This document shows, one piece after another, positions 58,691 through 64,000 of a stretch of DNA of 64,000 bases (its first letter is position 1; each line of letters opens with the position of its first letter). The position numbers and the translations under genes were made by a program. This DNA is from Callipepla californica brunnescens (taxonomy: Eukaryota; Chordata; Aves; Galliformes; Odontophoridae). Below the pieces are notes generated by a model. It made no database searches, was not told the DNA's origin, and saw nothing but the letters and a program-made list of their open reading frames with translations. Location of the stretch: assembly GCA_023055505.1 (NCBI GenBank), contig JALIRH010000002.1, positions 1,054,001-1,118,000 of the forward strand, read 5' to 3'.

Positions 58691-58975
58691 ATCTTTAATG
58701 CACCCCAGGATACCACTGGTCTTCTTGCTCATGAGACCACAGTGCTGGCTCATGGCCAACCTGATGTCCACCAAGACACCCTGGTCCTTCTTTGCAAAGC
58801 TCCTTTTCATCAGATTAGCCCCTAGCCTGTATGTATACATGTGGTTATTCCTCCCCAAGTGTAGATCTCTGCACTAGCTCATGTTGAGCCTTACAGTGAA
58901 CATTTCTGCCTAACTCTCCAGCCAGCCCAGATCTTGGTGAAGGGCAGCATAGCCTTCTGCTGCTATAAAAATCTT
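58691..58975 (-). mobile_element. Minus-strand CR1 ORF2 piece, right of an insertion
   Basis: AATGCACCCCAGGATACCAC, GTGCTGGCTCATGGCCAACC, CACCAAGACACCCTGGTCCT and GTATACATGTGGTTATTCCT continue the CR1 begun at 57,535. It reaches the region upstream of the ORF2 C-terminus (CCAGCCCAGATCTTGGTGAA). Older than the element inserted in it. Confidence 0.8.
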
Positions 58976-60148
58976 CTCCCCTACTGCCCTAGCCAATAGC
59001 AATTCCCCATGTACAAACTTCCACTTGGGAGTGGTCCCTGCCCCATGTTATTCCTGAAGCACAGCTGGACATTGTTTGGGAAAAAAAAGAGTGAGCACAT
59101 TCAAGCATTCTGGAGGGGCAGTGGGCAGTACTGGTGTCCAAGCACTGTCTCTAGATTCTCAGCATATGTGGAAGATGAAGTCAGAGAAGTTCAGCATATA
59201 CGATGTGCAAGGTGTTCCGAAACCAGTGGGCACTGCTGGGGATGCAAACACACTTACTCAAGTCCTGATGTAGGCATAGAAAATAAGAGTAAAGGAAAGA
59301 GTCAGAGGAAATGCATTTTCTACCTGATGTAACCTTGAACTCTGAGTAGAGAACTCTGCCCAAATGAGTCAGATCTGCAAAAGGCTGTGCTAGATGATCA
59401 GCTGGTAGATCTGCTGAGCTGTGAAGGAGGCTAATGCACATTCTGACCCTGCTTGACAGCGGATGGTGGTTGTTGACAGGGAGATTTGCCCAGAAGACTC
59501 AAGATATCTCTTCAAGGCTTGAGCCTTGAAGTTATGATGTCATTCATGCATGCATAAATCATTATTCACTATTTGTTATTCAGTAATCATTATTCATCAA
59601 GCACCGCATGGTCTGAAATTGTTATGTCCGGAGGTTAAATAGCACCACTAGACTGAAAAGAAGAAATAAGAGGCCTTTGCCGATTTTGGAAAAGAACTGA
59701 GAAATATATAAACAAAAGTTCATTCATTTTCACTTCATTTTTCCAGAAAACTTGCAGTTGAGGTCTTGTCTCTACTATTTTCCTGAAGGCCTCCACATAT
59801 CAGCAATTATTTAGTAAGAAATATTGAGAAAAACTGAAAACAGTTACTCACCTGTAGAACTTCTGCGATGCTTGCACATCAATGCTGTCATCACAAAAAG
59901 GTTGGTCTAGCAATGAAAGAGTTTCAGGAAAGGGTAGAAAGGTTCATTAGAGCTCTGAAGCTGTTTCTCTAAGAGCAACAATTAGATGTACTGAAACTTT
60001 TCCACCTGGAAAAAAGAGAAAACAAATTTTAGGGAGAGAATTTGCTTCACAATCAGTTGTAATTCAGACTAAAATTAACCCTTTCTTACATCGTAGTCTT
60101 TTCCAGATCACAAGTCTGACGTTCAGTATTTAAGTACACCGATGAGAT
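58976..60148. other. Unannotated stretch
   Basis: About 1.2 kb, no gene or repeat recognised. A 107-codon plus frame (59,009-59,332) lacks supporting signals. Confidence 0.45.
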
Positions 60149-60362
60149 CACAGAATCACAGAATTGTAGGGGTCGGAAGAGACCTCTAGAGAAAACCTAG
60201 TCCAGCCCCCTGCCAAAGCAGCTCCCTGGACCAGGTTGCACAGGTAGGCATTCAGGTGGGTCTTGAACATCTCCAGAGAAGGAGACTCTACCACCTCTCT
60301 GTGCAGCCTGTGCTAGTGCTCCATCACTGCACTGCGAAGAAGTTCCCATGCACATTTTCACA
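60149..60362 (-). mobile_element. CR1 LINE 3' fragment downstream of second tRNA-Phe
   Basis: CACAGAATCACAGAATTGTA, GGGGTCGGAAGAGACCTCTA, CCTGCCAAAGCAGCTCCCTG and CACCTCTCTGTGCAGCCTGT. Same orientation as the adjacent tRNA and same subfamily as the copy on its other side. Confidence 0.92.
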
Positions 60363-60423
60363 TGCCCAGCCATGTCTGTGTCTTCATTGGTGAGCCCCAA
60401 ATGGAAATGCCCAAAACTACTGT

Positions 60424-60427
60424 AAAA
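60424..60427 (-). terminator. Pol III T-run terminator
   Basis: TTTT on the minus strand, three bases after the tRNA 3' end, in the same GTGTTTT context as the first tRNA gene. Confidence 0.85.
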
Positions 60428-60430
60428 CAC

Positions 60431-60503
60431 TGCTGAAGCCCGGGATTGAACCAGGGACCTTTAGATCTTCAGTCTAACGCTCTCCCAGCTGAGCTACTTC
60501 AGC
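60431..60503 (-). tRNA. tRNA-Phe (GAA), identical copy on minus strand
   Basis: Base for base the same 73 bases as the gene at 46,713-46,785, reverse-complemented; anticodon GAA at 60,470-60,468. All stems, the A and B boxes and the absence of an encoded CCA are the same. The 5' flank shares TGCTAGGGCAGG directly before the gene, and the 3' flank shares GTGTTTT, CAGTAGTTTTGGG and GGCTCACCA with the first copy, but with substitutions and small gaps. The flanks have therefore diverged while the gene has not. It sits between two minus-strand CR1 copies of one subfamily. Likely transcribed by Pol III; nothing in the sequence suggests a pseudogene. Confidence 0.97.
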
Positions 60504-60539
60504 CCTGCCCTAGCAGGATTATTTGTAAAACTTGACAGA

Positions 60540-60845
60540 ATTACAGAAAGCACAGAATTGTAGGGGTTGGAAGGGAGATCATCTAGTCCAACCCCCCTGC
60601 CAAAGCAGCTCCCTAGACCAGGTTGCTCAGGTAGGCATCCAGGCAGGTCTTGAATGTCTCCAGAGAAGGAGATCTGTCTGGGCAACCTATTCCAGTGCTC
60701 CGTCACCTTTACTGTGAAGCAGTTTTCTTGCATATTTGTGTGGAACTTCCTGTGCATCAGTTTGTGGCCATTTCCCCTCATCGTATCGCCACACACTTCT
60801 GAGAAGAGTCCAGCCTTGTCCCTTTGTCCCCCACTCCTTACAAGG
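60540..60845 (-). mobile_element. CR1 LINE 3' fragment upstream of second tRNA-Phe
   Basis: AAGCACAGAATTGTAGGGGT, TTGGAAGGGAGATCATCTAG, CAAAGCAGCTCCCTAGACCA, then TCTGGGCAACCTATTCCAGT and CACACTTCTGAGAAGAGTCC. Its 3' end is about 37 bases from the tRNA 5' end. Confidence 0.9.
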
Positions 60846-60964
60846 CATAGAAACATAATTAAATTTTGAAGCGATACCATTCAGACTGGCTTTGCTGACA
60901 TTTGACTCTTGTCCTGTTACTGGAAATGTTTGAGAAGGCCATAACTTCATCTTCCTTACACTCT

Positions 60965-61035
60965 CTCTTCAGTTACTTGTATAAATTGATAAGATCCCCT
61001 GAGATTTCCAAGTTAATTTCTCATCTCCAGGCACT
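60965..61035 (-). mobile_element. Possible CR1 ORF2-end fragment
   Basis: TTGATAAGATCCCCTGAGAT and TCTCATCTCCAGGCAC resemble the segment that follows in CR1, so it may belong to the preceding copy with about 120 diverged or inserted bases between. Confidence 0.45.
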
Positions 61036-61464
61036 TGATGCCCATGGTTAAACTACAAAGGGCTTCAGAAATCCAGCTGTCCCACAGTTCCCACTCCAGG
61101 TGCCTGCAGACTTTCTTCATGCCCCACCTCAAGTTTTCAACCCTGTCTCATAGCATTCAGCAATGGCTTGGACATTCTTGGTACTCTTAACATCATCAGA
61201 CACCTAAGAACATAAAATATCCCCTTGTAGGTCACATCTGCTTCAATTCTCTGACTCTGGAAGTGGCACAGGGAGAAGATCCATTGCATAAGCATGGGAG
61301 CATGACCATTACATGCACTCTATTCCCCTTAAGCCATATTCCAGAAGCTAGAAGGAATATATCCAACTTGTCTTTCAGCTCCTATTTAGGGATCTAGAAC
61401 CAGTGCTTAAAACTATGTTGAAACAACAGTTATCAGAGACCAATAGGAATGATAGCAATCAGGG
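61036..61464. other. Unannotated stretch
   Basis: No gene or repeat recognised. Confidence 0.4.
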
Positions 61465-61790
61465 GTCTATGAGAATGAAGAAGACAGGCTCTTTAGCTGG
61501 TATGATAAGACAAGGAGAACTAAAAGTTCTCTAAAAGTTTTCAAACTAAAAGGGGAGATGTAAATTGGATATAAGGAAAAACTTTTTTATAATAAGGGTA
61601 GTGAACCACTGGAATATATTGCCCAGAGTGGTGATGGATGTCCCACCCCTGGAGACATTCAAGGTCAGGATGAATGGGGCTCTGAGTAACCTGATGTAGC
61701 TCTAGACGTCTCTGTTCATTGAGGGGAGTTGGACTAGATGCCTTTTAAAGGTCCTTTCCAACTCAAACAAGTCTGTGTTTTATTATTCTT
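61465..61790 (+). mobile_element. CR1 LINE 3' copy
   Basis: GGGGTCTATGAGAATGAAGA, TTGGATATAAGGAAAAACTT, GCCCAGAGTGGTGATGGATG, GGAGTTGGACTAGATGCCTT and GGTCCTTTCCAACTCAAACA. The octamer tail is weak (GTCTGTGTTTTATTATTC). Confidence 0.92.
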
Positions 61791-63031
61791 ATACACTGGT
61801 AACTTCAAACAGGTTTTCTCAGAGTCTGGGCTAAGGTGTCATTCCATAGAACCTACATCATCCATATCCTGCTGGGAAGGTATTAATTCCCCTGTGAGTG
61901 GATGTATGAAGTCACCTTCAGGTTTTCCTCTAGGAAAAGTAGTCCTGCCAGAAGAGCATCTGCAGAAGCCTGTCTCACCTATGACTCAGCTCTGCCCTTT
62001 CATCTATACTGTTGTTACTTCACCAGCTTTCTCCTTGCAAAGGAAACTGACTGCAGAAGCCCAGAAAAAAAAAAATATATATATATATATATAAATATAT
62101 ATTATATATATATATTTCTCACCAGCTTTCCTCAGACAGGAAGAGATAATCCAACATGAAAACTATGGTATTTGGCAACCCACTCTGCATTGCTGGAAAT
62201 ACTCAGGCATCAGCTGGTTACAAAATTCCTTCTGAAAGATAAGCTGTGCTAGCAAATGCTAGCAGTGCTGGAGGAAATGAGGAAGTGAAGCACCTGATAA
62301 AGAACAAGCCTTGAAGTAAGTGCTATATTGCAGTTAAATTAGAAATTTCTTGCTGTGAAATTGACTCATTCAAGATGGCGAAACATCACAACTGAAAGTC
62401 TATGAGCAGTGATCAGAAAGCAGAGAAGTGCTGCCAGTTTATCATGTCAGACTAGGAAGACTTGGAAGCTCTGACTTCCCCTCACTGAAGAGAAAGAAAT
62501 TCGACTTGATCCAACAGTTTTTCAGACCTAAGAGCTCTGTAGGGAGCTCTTCTAAGGAAAGTGAGTGAAGTGCAAGAATAGAAGTCACGCTTACTGTTCT
62601 AACTGCATTGTGAGCAGGTCAAAATCTCTTTTAGCAGACACTGCTTTTGTAGCCAGAGCTATGGACACCTCTCTCTGCCACAAACAAGTCCAGCTCAGTG
62701 CTGCACTACACAAATGCTTTACATCTTCTCTACTCTCATGAAAAAAAGACAGACACTATGATCTCCTGATGGAAAAATACCCTCTCCATGTGTAATGTTT
62801 TCCTCTGAATGAGGTTGTCCTCCTGTTTTTCTCTGCCTCTACTTCACCTGCATATGCCAGAAAGTTTCTGATTGGTAGAGTACTACAATTCTGAATTCAA
62901 TCCAGTGCTCTACTTAGGCCACTTGAGTCTCCCTTGCATCAGATTCATTGAGTGTGAGCTCCTCTGGACTATACAAGAGGTTCTTCTCTTATGGGCCCTC
63001 ATTCTTACTGCAAAAATCCCATTTCATTTTC
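61791..63031. other. Unannotated stretch with (TA)n
   Basis: An A run followed by TA repeats lies at 62,065-62,118. No gene recognised; the 118-codon plus frame running into the TA repeat (61,738-62,094) starts inside CR1 and is spurious. Confidence 0.5.
62065..62118. repeat. (TA)n microsatellite with A run
   Basis: Eleven A followed by TA dinucleotides with a few ATATAAATA interruptions. Confidence 0.92.
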
Positions 63032-63232
63032 ATAGAATCATAGATTCATAAAGATCAGAAAAGTCCTCTAAGATAATCTAGTTCAACTGCTGACCCATCC
63101 CCACTGCACCCAGTATACCATGTATCTCAGTGCCATGTCTCCATGTCTCTTTAACATCCTCAGAGACAGTGAGCTCACCACCTCCCTGGGCAGCCTGTTC
63201 CTCACCACTCATTCTGAGAATAAATTTTTAGG
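63032..63232 (-). mobile_element. CR1 LINE 3' fragment
   Basis: CATAGAATCATAGATTCATA, AAGATCAGAAAAGTCCTCTA, then CACTGCACCCAGTATACCAT and CACCTCCCTGGGCAGCCTGT, ending at TTCTGAGAATAAATTTTTAG. Confidence 0.92.
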
Positions 63233-64000
63233 GAAATAGGAACGATATTATCAGATGTTTATAGAAGTAATAAGGGTTTGATTGCTCATTGTCTCTTTTG
63301 ATGTAACAGCTAGGATTTATCAGTTAAAATTATCAAACACCAAACTCTAAACAAAGAAAAAGGAAGAATTGCTTCACACAACATCTATTCATATGTTCAA
63401 CCCATTGCTGTAGGGCCTTGTGGCTAGCCAAAGCATACAAGAAATCATGAAGTGATGAGCTAAACTAATGGAAGGAAAAAAAAATCCATAAAAAGTAAGT
63501 AGATATGAAACTACGTACTTTGGTTCATCTGGTGCCTGAGCCATAAATCTCTGGAGACTGGGAGAATATCTGATGATATAACACTGAATTCTCTTTCTAT
63601 TATTGCACTCTCCTGTAGACATTAACTCATGGAAAGTGTTCAGGATTGGGTTTTGAGCTAGATGTTCTTCTGTATAACTTCTCTGGCACCTTCCTGTCCT
63701 CATGCCAGAGCTTTCTAAGACATCTAGATAGCATCAGCCTGTTAAACCATGTTCTCATGAAGGGCAGAATGGAGACGCGTTGGAGGTGTTAATTTAAGCT
63801 ATCAGCCAACTGTTGGATCTACCACTCCCACATGGGTGTTTGAGGCTTCAGCCATGTCAAACAGTTGACAGGAGATCCCTCTGTTCCCACTTTCCCTCCT
63901 TCTATTCTTCCAGTCTTCTTATCACTCAAAGCTGATCTGCCTGTGCTTTTTAAAATATCCATCTGGCATCCACCAGATGCAGCTTTCAAAAGTTATCACT
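63233..64000. other. Unannotated stretch to window end
   Basis: No gene or repeat recognised. A 104-codon minus frame (63,389-63,703) has no supporting signals. Confidence 0.45.

Larger units (their letters stand above)
57602..58692 (+). mobile_element. CR1 LINE inserted in another CR1, split by an LTR
   Basis: Begins within ORF2 (TGCAGTCGATACACTGGAGG, CACCTGGACAGGCTGGAGAA), continues through GGACTTGGGGGTCCTGGTGG and AGGAAGAGGGAGGTGATTGT. It is interrupted at 57,924-58,184 by an LTR, resumes with GGCCCCATCTGGAGTACTGC and ends with TGATCTTTGAGGTCCTTTTC and TTCTATAATTCTAT. Without the LTR it is about 820 bases. Coding remnants (for example 58,133-58,405) are ORF2 fragments. Closely related to the copy at 48.8 kb. 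Confidence 0.92.

Noticed and set aside
1..64000. CRISPR arrays, operons or prokaryotic defence or mobile systems
   Set aside because: Nothing prokaryotic is present; repeats are CR1, microsatellites and one LTR, which point to a bird nuclear genome.

Overview
The window looks like non-coding DNA from a bird nuclear genome. The sequence is AT-leaning and lacks dense genes. It is peppered with truncated copies of the avian LINE CR1, recognised by the octamer-type 3' tail (ATTCTATG and variants) and the adjoining motif TTGGACTAGATGATC...TCCCTTCCAACC. I see no mammalian-type SINEs. One solo LTR has an alpharetrovirus-like layout (TATA box, then AATAAACGCCAT about 20 bases later), which points to a galliform such as chicken. 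That last step is inference, because the sequence alone does not name the species.

Layout: 0-16 kb holds scattered CR1 pieces, mostly minus strand, with a GATA/GACA microsatellite at 1.0 kb, a degenerate CCCAAT repeat at 10.2 kb and one candidate protein-coding exon on the minus strand at 13.25-13.41 kb. At 17.0-17.5 kb lies a 0.5 kb pentanucleotide tract in three blocks (CCTCG, CCCCT, CCCTT). From 18.5 to 36.9 kb there are more CR1 copies, several internally deleted. From 36.9 to 40.9 kb is the longest CR1-free stretch. From 40.9 to 47 kb CR1 copies are mainly plus strand, ending at an intact tRNA-Phe(GAA) gene (46,713). From 48.8 to 58.98 kb there are longer CR1 copies in both orientations, including a three-level nest: an LTR inside a plus-strand CR1 inside a minus-strand CR1. 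A second tRNA-Phe(GAA), identical to the first over all 73 bases but on the opposite strand, is at 60,431-60,503. The rest is CR1 fragments and AT-rich DNA.

Apart from the two tRNA genes and the single exon candidate, I could not support any host gene. Most open frames are short, lack splice context, or are chance frames through CR1 or low-complexity DNA. If the exon is real, much of the window could be intron of a minus-strand gene I do not recognise. The main interest is structural: the inverted pair of identical tRNA-Phe genes with related flanks and compensatory acceptor-stem differences from the mammalian sequence, the nested retroelements, and the phased pentanucleotide tract.

CR1 boundaries were judged by eye and may be off by 10-30 bases.
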